Below, in pieces: positions 1-6,622 of a DNA stretch of 12,648 bases. Under the pieces are notes generated by a model, which was not told the DNA's origin, did no database searches, and saw only the letters and a list, made by a program, of their open reading frames with translations. The position numbers were made by a program, and so were the translations under genes. How positions within the stretch are numbered: the first letter of the stretch is position 1; each line of letters begins with the position of its first letter. The stretch is from an uncultured Clostridia bacterium (GTDB lineage Bacteria > Bacillota > Clostridia > Oscillospirales > Acutalibacteraceae), in NCBI GenBank assembly GCA_937912175.1, contig CALDOU010000039.1, forward strand, positions 1-12,648, in the 5' to 3' direction.

Positions 1-140
1 TATAAAGTACAATAATCCACTGAAATTAAGAAAAGTTGTATATTTTAAGGCAATATAAGATATTTTAATTTAAAAATAATACGATTATTTTATATTGGTT
101 TGTGTGCTGTTTATGTAGTTGTTGTATTTAAATATATAAA

Positions 141-176
141 AATATCCCCACTGAAGTTTAATTCAGTGAGGATATT
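141..176 (-). terminator. Rho-independent terminator of the double-glycine peptide gene
   Basis: Positions 141-155 pair with 162-176 around a 6-base loop, giving a 15-bp stem. The single imperfect pair (148/169) is C-A read on the plus strand but G-U on the minus strand, so the stem is complete only in a minus-strand transcript. A T-rich run (TTTTTATATATTT) follows on the minus strand. It lies 12 bases past the stop of the peptide gene. Confidence 0.88.
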
Positions 177-188
177 ATATTTTAAGAT

Positions 189-455
189 TTATTCCGGTTT
201 TTCGGGAGTTTTATTGGGTGTAGGCGCTTCACTATATGGCTTGACAAAATGTTTAAATTTAAAATGATGGAGCGGTAAATTTATGTGAGGGTTACCGGGT
301 TGTTTATGTTTTTTGCGGAATTTTTCAAATTGTTGTGCATCATTTTCAGTATCAAAGGCTATAGTTTTATCTGCCACGCTTATAAATTTTCCGTCTTTGG
401 TTTCAATTATTTTGCCTCCTGCTACTTTATCCAGTTCTTTTTCGTTAAGTTCCAT
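189..455 (-). CDS. Small double-glycine-leader peptide precursor (orphan, bacteriocin-like)
   Basis: Encodes 88 residues. A start 45 bases further upstream is possible in frame, but ATG 455 sits 8 bases after a perfect AGGAGG. The N-terminus MELNEKELDKVAGG has the form of a double-glycine leader (acidic amphipathic stretch, hydrophobic positions, GG at 13-14). Such leaders are known to be cut after GG by C39 peptidase/ABC exporters. The predicted 74-residue mature part has an acidic first half, a basic His/Phe-rich segment (about 46-72, with His at 50, 57, 63, 64 and 69) and a Pro/Lys/Glu-rich tail (73-88). It has no cysteine, so lanthionine or disulfide chemistry is unlikely. There is no transporter, immunity or modification gene beside it. 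It has its own promoter and terminator. Function unknown: it could be an antimicrobial, a signal or a metal-binding peptide. I am confident of the gene and leader, not of the role. Confidence 0.8.
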   Translation of the reverse strand: MELNEKELDKVAGGKIIETKDGKFISVADKTIAFDTENDAQQFEKFRKKHKQPGNPHINLPLHHFKFKHFVKPYSEAPTPNKTPEKPE

Positions 456-463
456 TATAAATT

Positions 464-469
464 CCTCCT
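464..469 (-). promoter_or_regulatory. Ribosome binding site that fixes the peptide start
   Basis: A perfect AGGAGG on the minus strand lies 8 bases before ATG 455. The longer open frame that begins at 500 would place this site inside the coding sequence, so the 88-residue form is preferred. Confidence 0.85.
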
Positions 470-484
470 TGTTATTATATTTAT

Positions 485-506
485 TATATAGTATTAACAC
501 TATATA
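485..506. promoter_or_regulatory. Palindrome at the expected transcript start of the peptide gene (possible operator)
   Basis: TATATAGT (485-492) and ACTATATA (499-506) form perfect 8-bp arms around 6 bases. The element covers the expected transcription start (about 505) and the early leader RNA of the peptide gene. It could bind a dimeric regulator, or fold as a 5' hairpin. It is AT-rich, so chance is a real alternative. Confidence 0.4.
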
Positions 507-511
507 GATTA

Positions 512-540
512 ATTATAAATCATATATAAAGTTTAGTCAA
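512..540 (-). promoter_or_regulatory. Sigma-A promoter of the double-glycine peptide gene
   Basis: On the minus strand TTGACT (540-535) is followed by 17 bases and a perfect TATAAT (517-512). The predicted start near 505 gives a leader RNA of about 50 bases before ATG 455. Confidence 0.78.
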
Positions 541-571
541 TTAATTTTATTTTTAAAAAGTAAGTATAAAA

Positions 572-611
572 ATGCTTTTGCAAAGTGAACTATGTCAATT
601 TACAAAAGCAT
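572..611 (-). terminator. Terminator, probably ending the phosphatase transcript
   Basis: Positions 572-584 pair with 599-611 over 13 bp around a 14-base loop that can itself pair (TGA/TCA). The one imperfect pair is C-A on the plus strand but G-U on the minus strand, and TTTTTATACTT follows on the minus strand, so orientation is clear. The only minus-strand gene upstream is the phosphatase, whose stop is 217 bases away. The peptide gene's promoter begins about 30 bases beyond the hairpin, so the two units are insulated. Confidence 0.75.
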
Positions 612-827
612 ATAATTAACTAATTTGGAAATAGTATTCAGAAAAAACGATGGTTGCTTTAAATGATATTTTATCTATATGCTATAACGTTAGATTTAGA
701 GTTTTTAAAATTATAGAAGAAAAGTTTTGTATAATACATTGCCAGTATTTAAAATTTATGTGCGTAAACGATTTTTCTATATTCAATAATTTTAAATTAT
801 TGTATTAAGATATTAATATGATATTCC
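612..827. other. Gene-free stretch, probable 3' untranslated region of the phosphatase mRNA
   Basis: Together with 501-611 this makes a gap of over 300 bases. This part holds no convincing gene: the longest small frame (650-808, plus, 52 codons) has no usable ribosome binding site. An AT-only palindrome (784-802) lies just past the phosphatase stop but has no T-run after it. As the next minus-strand terminator is at 572-611, the stretch is probably transcribed as a long 3' tail. Confidence 0.5.
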
Positions 828-2459
828 TCAGTAATTTTCCCTGGCTGTAGGTGGTAAAGAACTGTAAAACACTTTCCCGCCTATAATATCAAGCACCCCG
901 CCGCCGATGGATTCGCTAAAAGGTATAGAAAAACTACCGTAATGAGGTGAAGAAAAAATAGTTATAACAGTACCGTCAAGATCTAATTTGTATCCGGAAT
1001 TCTGTATCCATTCATGACCTCGGATCATTTGTTTTAATCCAAATTTATCAAGAAACGTTTTTGTTTCTTCAAGAGAAAAATAAGGTACGTCGAGACCTCG
1101 CGGTGATTCAGTAAATGGACTTTCTCCTTTTGGTAGAGGGTCACGCCATAAAATATCATAAATCAATTTTTCATCATTTGAAAAGCGAGTATGGGGGTTA
1201 AGAAAAATGGGTTTTCTTATACGATTTATTGTGTCACGGGTCTCCGCTTTTCGGATGAATTCACACGGGATTCCTCCATGTACACAAAGGTATTTATTGT
1301 TGACTATAGCCGCTATGGAAAGATTGTTAAATATGCTATTTTGTATAAGGTCATATATTTCTTTACCATCTGTAAAATTGCGATTACATTCTGCGAATAA
1401 AGTATTGGCATCATCACAATGTTCTTGTCCTCTTGCTTCATGATTTCCCCTGAGTAAGAATACTTTGTCCGGAAATAATCTTTTGAGGGCTAACAATAAC
1501 ATTAGGGTTTTTATGCTTTGCGGACCTCTGTCAACATAATCACCTAAAAAAATAATAGATCTGCCGGTCGGCAGTACGCTACTTAAGAATTTTTCGCAAC
1601 AACATCTTGCGGCGTTGAAATTTCCGTGCAAATCTCCTACTACCATAGGGTCGTCATTAACGCACAATACAAGGGGTTCCTCTTCTAGCAGTTTTGAGGT
1701 TAATATGCAAGCACATTTTATAATTGATGATTCTAAAGGATATGGTTTGGAATATAATGTCAATAATCTATGAAATATTTGAACTTTAGTACCTAAGTCC
1801 AATGTCAGAGGTGCCGGAGGGGTTCTACTTGAAGGCTCGTCGGTGGACCCGGGTAATTCTATACCTATTTCTTCAAGAGGAAGTGAAAAAGCAGGAAACT
1901 TTGAATATTTCGTTGTTTCTTCATCGTCGCTTGATGTAGAAGAACTTACTGTTTTTTGGTCGTTCGCTGAGACATTTCTTTTAATTGTTATTGGTAAGGA
2001 TGATTTTCTTTGGTCCATTAAAGGCGGAGAATCGCCTAAAGGTATAACCGGAGTGTGTTTTTCGGGAGTTAAAGTTGGGGATTCGTCTAAATATATGATC
2101 GGAATCTTGTTTTTCGGAACAAAAGGTTCAAAATTCATAAATTGGCTAGGACGAAGTGGATGCACCTGAATAACTTTATCGGATGAACTTTCTTCGTCAG
2201 ATGAACTTTCTCCGTCAGATGAACTTTCTCCGTCAGATGAACTTTCTTCGTCAGATGAACTTTCTTCGTCAGATGAACTTTCTCCGTCGGATGAACTTTC
2301 TCCGTCGAACGGATTTGTATTATCCGTAGTTGTGGGTTTTTGTGGTGCTAAATTGCTTTGCCGTGGCGGGTGAGTGCTTGGGGTAGCATAACAATTTGTA
2401 AATGCTAAAGTAGTAATGGCAGTAACAAATGCTAAAAATATTTTTATTGTATGTAACAT
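828..2459 (-). CDS. Exported eukaryote-type Ser/Thr protein phosphatase (PPP family, PP1/PP2A-like) with acidic Ser repeats
   Basis: Encodes 543 residues. AGGAG lies 7 bases before ATG 2459. Residues 1-25 look like a Sec signal peptide (Lys6, hydrophobic core, likely cut after CYA at 23-25). Residues 53-94 are seven (G/E)ESSSD repeats, then comes a Pro/Ser/Thr-rich acidic linker to about 220. The PPP domain fills about 225-535. It has GDLHG (275-279), GDYVDRG (306-312), RGNHE (337-341), VHGG (393-396), LWRDP (437-441), an RG matching the eukaryotic phosphate-binding Arg (454) and RGHEW (480-484). All metal ligands (D276, H278, D307, N339, H394, H482) and the catalytic D310/H340 pair are present. 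The SSPHYGS stretch (503-509) corresponds to SAPNYC of eukaryotic PPPs, so it is closer to PP1/PP2A than to ApaH or PrpA types. It should remove phosphate from Ser/Thr outside the cytoplasm; the substrate is unknown. Ten cysteines in the mature part, including CCC at 286-288, are odd for an exported protein. Confidence 0.88.
   Translation of the reverse strand: MLHTIKIFLAFVTAITTLAFTNCYATPSTHPPRQSNLAPQKPTTTDNTNPFDGESSSDGESSSDEESSSDEESSSDGESSSDGESSSDEESSSDKVIQVHPLRPSQFMNFEPFVPKNKIPIIYLDESPTLTPEKHTPVIPLGDSPPLMDQRKSSLPITIKRNVSANDQKTVSSSTSSDDEETTKYSKFPAFSLPLEEIGIELPGSTDEPSSRTPPAPLTLDLGTKVQIFHRLLTLYSKPYPLESSIIKCACILTSKLLEEEPLVLCVNDDPMVVGDLHGNFNAARCCCEKFLSSVLPTGRSIIFLGDYVDRGPQSIKTLMLLLALKRLFPDKVFLLRGNHEARGQEHCDDANTLFAECNRNFTDGKEIYDLIQNSIFNNLSIAAIVNNKYLCVHGGIPCEFIRKAETRDTINRIRKPIFLNPHTRFSNDEKLIYDILWRDPLPKGESPFTESPRGLDVPYFSLEETKTFLDKFGLKQMIRGHEWIQNSGYKLDLDGTVITIFSSPHYGSFSIPFSESIGGGVLDIIGGKVFYSSLPPTARENY
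2178..2303 (-). repeat. Seven in-frame 18-bp repeats coding (G/E)ESSSD
   Basis: Seven tandem 18-base units encode residues 53-94 of the phosphatase. The first residue of each unit is Gly or Glu in the order G,G,E,E,G,G,E, a one-base GGA/GAA difference. Otherwise the units are nearly identical at the DNA level, which suggests recent expansion. Copy changes would keep the frame. The product is a highly acidic Ser-rich stalk just after the signal peptide. Confidence 0.93.
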
Positions 2460-2494
2460 GATTTTTCTCCTGTTTTATAATAATTAATAACAAA

Positions 2495-2524
2495 ATTATA
2501 GCAATAATATTTATTCTGTGTCAA
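2495..2524 (-). promoter_or_regulatory. Sigma-A promoter of the phosphatase gene
   Basis: On the minus strand a perfect TTGACA (2524-2519) is followed by 18 bases and a perfect TATAAT (2500-2495). The leader RNA would be about 30 bases. Both boxes match consensus, so strong vegetative expression is plausible. Confidence 0.82.
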
Positions 2525-2712
2525 ATTCATAAAATTAAAACACTAGAACTAAAATTCAGACGATATTATCCTTTAAAATTGTTGAATATGTATGGCTTTT
2601 TTTGAATAAATAGTATTAAAAGCTGATATTTATAGGATTTTTAAATATTTTTTCATTATTTTTAACCTCTTTTTGTTTGCGAATATTTATGATCGGACTG
2701 AGCATAATAGTA

Positions 2713-2741
2713 ATTACAGCATAATATACCTATATTATAAC
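2713..2741 (+). promoter_or_regulatory. tspO: Probable sigma-A promoter of tspO
   Basis: ATTACA (2713-2718), 17 bases, then TATAAC (2736-2741). These match consensus at 4 and 5 of 6 positions. It is the best candidate ahead of tspO but is weaker than the other promoters here. The rest of the 2525-2771 intergenic stretch is AT-rich with no gene seen. Confidence 0.45.
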
Positions 2742-2771
2742 AATCAACACAAATATAAAAGGAGATAAAAA

Positions 2772-3236
2772 ATGATAAATTTAAAATCCTTGGCAATAAG
2801 TTTACTGATATCTTTGGGCGGAGGCGGAATAGTATCTTTTTTTACTCGTGATTCCATGGATATTTATAATAATATAAATCAACCGGCTTTGGCACCTCCG
2901 GGCACTCTTTTCCCGATTGTTTGGGCAATCTTATATATTTTAATGGGAATTTCAGCTTATATGATTTATGAATCACGGTCAAAACTAAAATCAAAAGCTT
3001 TAGTTGTTTACGGGACACAACTTTTACTGAATTTTATATGGCCGTTTGTATTTTTTGAAGGAACTATGTTTTTGGTTTCTTTTATAATTTTAATGGTTTT
3101 GTGGTTAATGGTATTATGGATGATTTCGATTTTTTATAGAATAAAACCCATTGCGGCGTGTTTACAAATTCCATATGTGTTATGGCTTACTTTTGCGGCA
3201 TACCTTAATTTAAGCATATATTTTTTGAATAGATAA
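2772..3236 (+). CDS. tspO: TspO/MBR family membrane protein (tryptophan-rich sensory protein)
   Basis: Encodes 154 residues, the usual length of bacterial TspO, with AAAGGAG 7 bases before the ATG. Five hydrophobic membrane helices can be seen. Family marks are the loop PALAPPGTLFPIVW (38-51) followed by LYILMG, then QLLLNFIWPFVFF (83-95) and IPYVLWLTFAAYLN (133-146). The family binds porphyrins such as protoporphyrin IX and is linked to tetrapyrrole handling and stress responses; its exact role in Bacillota is unsettled. It stands alone: divergent from the phosphatase and followed by its own terminator, so there is no operon context for its ligand. Confidence 0.93.
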   Translation: MINLKSLAISLLISLGGGGIVSFFTRDSMDIYNNINQPALAPPGTLFPIVWAILYILMGISAYMIYESRSKLKSKALVVYGTQLLLNFIWPFVFFEGTMFLVSFIILMVLWLMVLWMISIFYRIKPIAACLQIPYVLWLTFAAYLNLSIYFLNR

Positions 3237-3248
3237 TATAATTTTTAG

Positions 3249-3271
3249 AGCCTCAAATTTTGAGGCTTTTT
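3249..3271 (+). terminator. Rho-independent terminator of tspO
   Basis: AGCCTCAA (3249-3256) pairs with TTGAGGCT (3260-3267) around a 3-base loop, followed by a T-run (3267-3271). It lies 12 bases past the tspO stop. Confidence 0.88.
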
Positions 3272-3296
3272 ATTTTACCTGATACTTGATTTTTAA

Positions 3297-3325
3297 TTGA
3301 ACAAAACAGGAATATGTTATATAAT
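3297..3325 (+). promoter_or_regulatory. glnN: Sigma-A promoter of glnN
   Basis: TTGAAC (3297-3302), 17 bases, then a perfect TATAAT (3320-3325). The leader RNA to ATG 3376 would be about 44 bases. The promoter sits just past the tspO terminator, so glnN is its own unit. Confidence 0.75.
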
Positions 3326-3375
3326 CTTAAATATAATTTTATATTTATTTTAGTATTGGAGATATTGAGTTATTT

Positions 3376-5466
3376 ATGACGAATGTTCCTGAAATATACG
3401 CAAGTATGGTTTTTAATGATTCCGAAATGAAAAAACGGTTACCTCCCGAGGTATATGATGATTTGAAAAAATCCATCAATGAAAATATATTTATTGATGC
3501 CAAAATCGGTGAAGTGGTTGCTCAAGCAATGAAAACTTGGGCTTTGGAAAAGGGGGCAACGCATTTTACACATTGGTTTCAACCAATGACTGAAATTACC
3601 GCAGAAAAACATGACAGTTTTTTGGATTTTGATTCTGACGGTAATGTTAAGATGAATTTTTCTTGCAAAGAACTTATTAAAGGCGAATCCGACGCTTCCA
3701 GCCTTCCTTCCGGAGGTTTGAGAGCAACGTTTGAGGCTCGTGGATATACTTCTTGGGACCCGACTTCTTATGCATTTGTAAAGAATAATTCACTTTATAT
3801 TCCTACATTTTTTTGTTCTTATAGCGGTGAGGTGCTGGATGAAAAAACACCTCTTTTAAAATCAATGTATGCTCTTAATAAACAAGCACTCAGAATATTG
3901 CGTATTTTGGGGAATGATAAAGTTAAAAAAGTAACTCCTTACATGGGTGCGGAGCAAGAGTATTTCCTTATTGATAAAGATATTTATGAAAAGCGTAAAG
4001 ATATTATTTTTTGCGGTCGTACATTGTTTGGTGCCAAGCCTGTTAAAGCCCAAGACCTTTCAGATCATTATTTCAGTTCTTTAAGACCTCGGGTTGCGGA
4101 ATTTATGATTGATTTGGACAACGAATTATGGAAATTGGGAGTTCCTTCAAAAACAAAACATAATGAGGTTGCTCCGGCACAACATGAAGTAGCACAAATT
4201 TATACTTGTTCTAATTTAGCTTCCGACCAAAATCATATAATTATGGAAACTTTAAAAACGGTGGCGGAAAAGCATAATTTAGTTTGCTTATTACATGAAA
4301 AACCTTTTAAATTTATAAACGGAAGCGGCAAACATAATAACTGGTCATTAGCTTCTGACAGGGGAATAAATCTTTTAGATCCCGGAAAATCTCCTCGTGA
4401 TAATATTCAATTTTTGGTATTTTTATGTGCAATGATTAAGGCTGTGGATGAATATGCCGATTTGCTCAGAATTTCCGTGAGTTCATTGGGTAATGATCAA
4501 AGATTGGGTGGTCAAGAAGCTCCCCCCGCAATTGTTTCAATATATCTTGGACCTGAAATGATGGCCATATTGGAATCCATAGAAAAGGGAGAAATTTATA
4601 CTCAAGAAGAAAGAGGAACATTCGAAATCGGACTTAATGTTTTTCCTCGTTTTCCTAAGGATACCGCTGACCGAAATCGTACGTCTCCGTTTGCTTTTAC
4701 GGGTAATAAATTTGAATTCAGAATGGCCGGTTCCAATCAGTCCATCGCTGCGCCGAACATGGTGTTAAATACGATTATGGCACAATCTTTAAAAGAATTC
4801 GCGGATGTGCTTGAACAATCAAACAATCCTTCGGAACGTTTGAATACGCTTTTGGTGGATACTATAAAAAAACATAAAAAAGTTATATTTAACGGAAACA
4901 GTTATTCGGGACAATGGGTGGAAGAAGCAAAAAAACGTGGGTTACCGAACTATGCTTCAACCGTTGAGGCGTTGGAACACTCTTTGGACGAAAAAAATAT
5001 TAAAATTTTTGAAACTCACAAGGTTTTATCTCGCATAGAAATGGTTTCAAGATATGAAATTCATATGGAAAACTATTGTAAGTTGGTTCATATTGAAGCC
5101 CAAACCATGGAGAGTATGGTTAAAAGTGAGATACTTCCGGCAGTAAGTAAATATACGCATAAGTTAGCTAAAACAGTTTTGGTAAAAAACAGTGTCGGAG
5201 CGGATATTTCTTGTGATTATGAGTATAATGCTTTAAAGAAACTTTCTGCTTTATCCACCAAGCTTTGTGAAAGTGTGGAAAAACTGAAAGAGTATGAACA
5301 AAAAGCCAATGATATTTCAGATGTTAAAAGGTGTGCACATGAATATAGAAACGTGGTTTTAAAATCCATGGAAGAAGTACGCAAGACAGTTGATGAATTA
5401 GAAGTTGATATGCCTAAGAAATATTGGCCTTTCCCAACTTATGAGGATATCTTATTCAGTGTTTAA
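3376..5466 (+). CDS. glnN: Type III glutamine synthetase (GlnN)
   Basis: Encodes 696 residues, the length typical of the large GSIII class and well above the GSI class. It makes glutamine from glutamate, ammonia and ATP in the cytoplasm. Visible catalytic motifs are GAEQEYF (191-197, metal-binding Glu), KHNEVAPAQHE (261-271), NGSGKHNNWS (315-324, nucleotide-loop His), RLGGQEAPPA (376-385) and DRNRTSPFAF (432-441) followed by FEFR (446-449). The N-terminal region and the long helical C-terminal part after about 480 are typical GSIII additions. The ribosome binding site is weak: TGGAG is 14 bases from the ATG, with a GAG closer. No other in-frame start is near. No nitrogen regulator or amt gene is adjacent. 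Confidence 0.96.
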   Translation: MTNVPEIYASMVFNDSEMKKRLPPEVYDDLKKSINENIFIDAKIGEVVAQAMKTWALEKGATHFTHWFQPMTEITAEKHDSFLDFDSDGNVKMNFSCKELIKGESDASSLPSGGLRATFEARGYTSWDPTSYAFVKNNSLYIPTFFCSYSGEVLDEKTPLLKSMYALNKQALRILRILGNDKVKKVTPYMGAEQEYFLIDKDIYEKRKDIIFCGRTLFGAKPVKAQDLSDHYFSSLRPRVAEFMIDLDNELWKLGVPSKTKHNEVAPAQHEVAQIYTCSNLASDQNHIIMETLKTVAEKHNLVCLLHEKPFKFINGSGKHNNWSLASDRGINLLDPGKSPRDNIQFLVFLCAMIKAVDEYADLLRISVSSLGNDQRLGGQEAPPAIVSIYLGPEMMAILESIEKGEIYTQEERGTFEIGLNVFPRFPKDTADRNRTSPFAFTGNKFEFRMAGSNQSIAAPNMVLNTIMAQSLKEFADVLEQSNNPSERLNTLLVDTIKKHKKVIFNGNSYSGQWVEEAKKRGLPNYASTVEALEHSLDEKNIKIFETHKVLSRIEMVSRYEIHMENYCKLVHIEAQTMESMVKSEILPAVSKYTHKLAKTVLVKNSVGADISCDYEYNALKKLSALSTKLCESVEKLKEYEQKANDISDVKRCAHEYRNVVLKSMEEVRKTVDELEVDMPKKYWPFPTYEDILFSV

Positions 5467-5472
5467 AAATTA

Positions 5473-5495
5473 AAGCAGAGTGAAATACTCTGCTT
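5473..5495. terminator. Terminator between convergent glnN and the hydrolase gene
   Basis: AAGCAGAGT (5473-5481) pairs perfectly with ACTCTGCTT (5487-5495) around a 5-base loop. The minus-strand copy is followed by TTAATTTTT, so it best ends the hydrolase transcript, whose stop is at 5550. On the plus strand it starts 7 bases past the glnN stop, but its T-run is poor (TTAATTA). It probably serves both directions. Confidence 0.7.
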
Positions 5496-5549
5496 AATTA
5501 CTAAATGGGTTTAATTGTTTTTTTAAATAAAACCATTTTCAAAAAATAA

Positions 5550-6515
5550 TTAATTTAAGTTAATATACTTTGATATAAAATTATAAATTGTATGCCAGTA
5601 TAAATCGGGATTAACGGTATCTGATTCCACGTGGCCCGCTCCTTTAACAATTAATTTTTGTTTGGGGCACGTTGCGGCGTTATAGTTTTCATAGACCATT
5701 GATGTCGGTACGAAAGTGTCGCTGTCACCATGTATGAAAAGTATAGGGGTTTTGGATTTTTTCAGCTGTGTTAATGCATTTGCGTTTCCCAGCCAATAAC
5801 CTGCACGAAACTTTGTTATTAGTGACATAAAATTAATTATAGGTATTGGCGGTAATCCCATGATTTTTTTTAATTGATAGCTTAGTTCTTTCCATAAAGA
5901 AGAGTATCCGCAGTCCGCTATAATAGCTTTTACATTTGTGGGCAGATTTTCTCCCGCTGCCATCATTATTGTAGAGGCTCCCATTGAGCATCCGTATAGA
6001 ATTATTTCGGGCTGTTCATATTTTTTAACTATATCTTTGATATAGGAAACAATATCAAGTCGGTCTTTCCAGCCCATTCCAATATAGTCTCCTTCACTTT
6101 TTCCGTGGCCTCTGGCGTCGGGTATTAATAAATTAAAACCCATATTATAGAAATTTATAGCATTTTGAGCATGACGTTTTGCGTTTCCGTTATAACCATG
6201 ACATAAAATTATCCATTTGTTGGTTGGTACTCTGTTTTTTATAACATAATAATTTAATTTTAGATTATCAAAAGAATATAGCGTTTTTTCCTTAGCGGTC
6301 TCTTCAAACCATTCCAATGCTTTTTTATAGTTGTCTTTTGGCAATTTGGAGTAATCTAATTTGGATTGATTGTGCGAAGCGTTGAGAAAAGAAGATTTAT
6401 TACTTCTTCGGTTTAAGATAAGATTATAAAAGTATTCACCGATTCCCAACCCGGAAAGTATTATTAAAACAAAAAGTGTTATTAATATAATTAAAATTAT
6501 TTCAAAAAATTTCAT
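5550..6515 (-). CDS. Membrane-anchored alpha/beta hydrolase
   Basis: Encodes 321 residues; AAGGAAG lies 6 bases before ATG 6515. Residues 4-22 are one hydrophobic helix that should anchor the protein in the membrane, probably with the enzyme outside. The hydrolase domain (about 80-318) has the oxyanion HG at 106-107, PDARGHGKS (132-140), nucleophile elbow GCSMG (175-179, Ser177), HGDSDTFVP (262-270, Asp266) and GAGHVES (292-298, His295). The full Ser-Asp-His triad is therefore present. It resembles the BAAT/YqkD-like serine hydrolases common in Clostridia, and the acyl or ester substrate cannot be read from sequence. It has its own promoter and is divergent from pgeF. Confidence 0.88.
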   Translation of the reverse strand: MKFFEIILIILITLFVLIILSGLGIGEYFYNLILNRRSNKSSFLNASHNQSKLDYSKLPKDNYKKALEWFEETAKEKTLYSFDNLKLNYYVIKNRVPTNKWIILCHGYNGNAKRHAQNAINFYNMGFNLLIPDARGHGKSEGDYIGMGWKDRLDIVSYIKDIVKKYEQPEIILYGCSMGASTIMMAAGENLPTNVKAIIADCGYSSLWKELSYQLKKIMGLPPIPIINFMSLITKFRAGYWLGNANALTQLKKSKTPILFIHGDSDTFVPTSMVYENYNAATCPKQKLIVKGAGHVESDTVNPDLYWHTIYNFISKYINLN

Positions 6516-6544
6516 TTTAAACTTCCTTTACAACACGGTTTTAG

Positions 6545-6572
6545 ATAAAGTTACACAATAAAATCATACATT
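6545..6572 (+). promoter_or_regulatory. Possible sigma-E-type promoter of pgeF
   Basis: CATACATT (6565-6572) fits the sporulation sigma-E -10 consensus CATACAHT, with an ATA (6545-6547) 17 bases upstream. The rest of the -35 box is poor and ATA is common in such DNA. No good sigma-A promoter is visible for pgeF, which is the main reason to list this one. Confidence 0.28.
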
Positions 6573-6590
6573 AAAATAAAATAATGTCAA
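6563..6590 (-). promoter_or_regulatory. Sigma-A promoter of the hydrolase gene
   Basis: On the minus strand a perfect TTGACA (6590-6585), 16 bases, then TATGAT (6568-6563). The leader RNA would be about 40 bases. The -10 box overlaps a possible plus-strand promoter for pgeF. Confidence 0.7.
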
Positions 6591-6622
6591 CAAAAAATAT
6601 TTTTTGGTAGGTGCTGTATTTG

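Noticed and set aside
73..91. AT-only palindrome AAAATAAT-ACG-ATTATTTT near the window start
   Set aside because: Pairs only A and T, has no T-run after it and no nearby gene in the window; chance is the simplest reading.
784..802. Palindrome CAATAATTT/AAATTATTG just past the phosphatase stop, as a terminator
   Set aside because: AT-rich with almost no loop and no T-run on the minus strand. The hairpin at 572-611 is far better.
650..808. Plus-strand small open frame of 52 codons in the gap after the phosphatase gene
   Set aside because: No ribosome binding site at a usable distance, no promoter, and it runs through an AT-only palindrome. Base use looks like intergenic DNA.
2178..2303. Repeat array as a CRISPR
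   Set aside because: Units are contiguous 18-mers without spacers and code in frame for an acidic Ser repeat.
2391..2459. Lipoprotein signal with Cys23 of the phosphatase as the lipidated residue
   Set aside because: The residues before Cys23 (FTN) do not fit a lipobox; an ordinary signal peptidase I site after CYA fits better.
2701..2726. Direct repeat AGCATAATA, two copies 17 bases apart, upstream of tspO
   Set aside because: Short and AT-rich; no regulator family I know has this site, and two copies are not enough to claim an operator.
6611..6622. GTG 6611 as the pgeF start
   Set aside because: It overlaps the likely ribosome binding site GGTAGG and adds residues not expected for the family; ATG 6623 is preferred.
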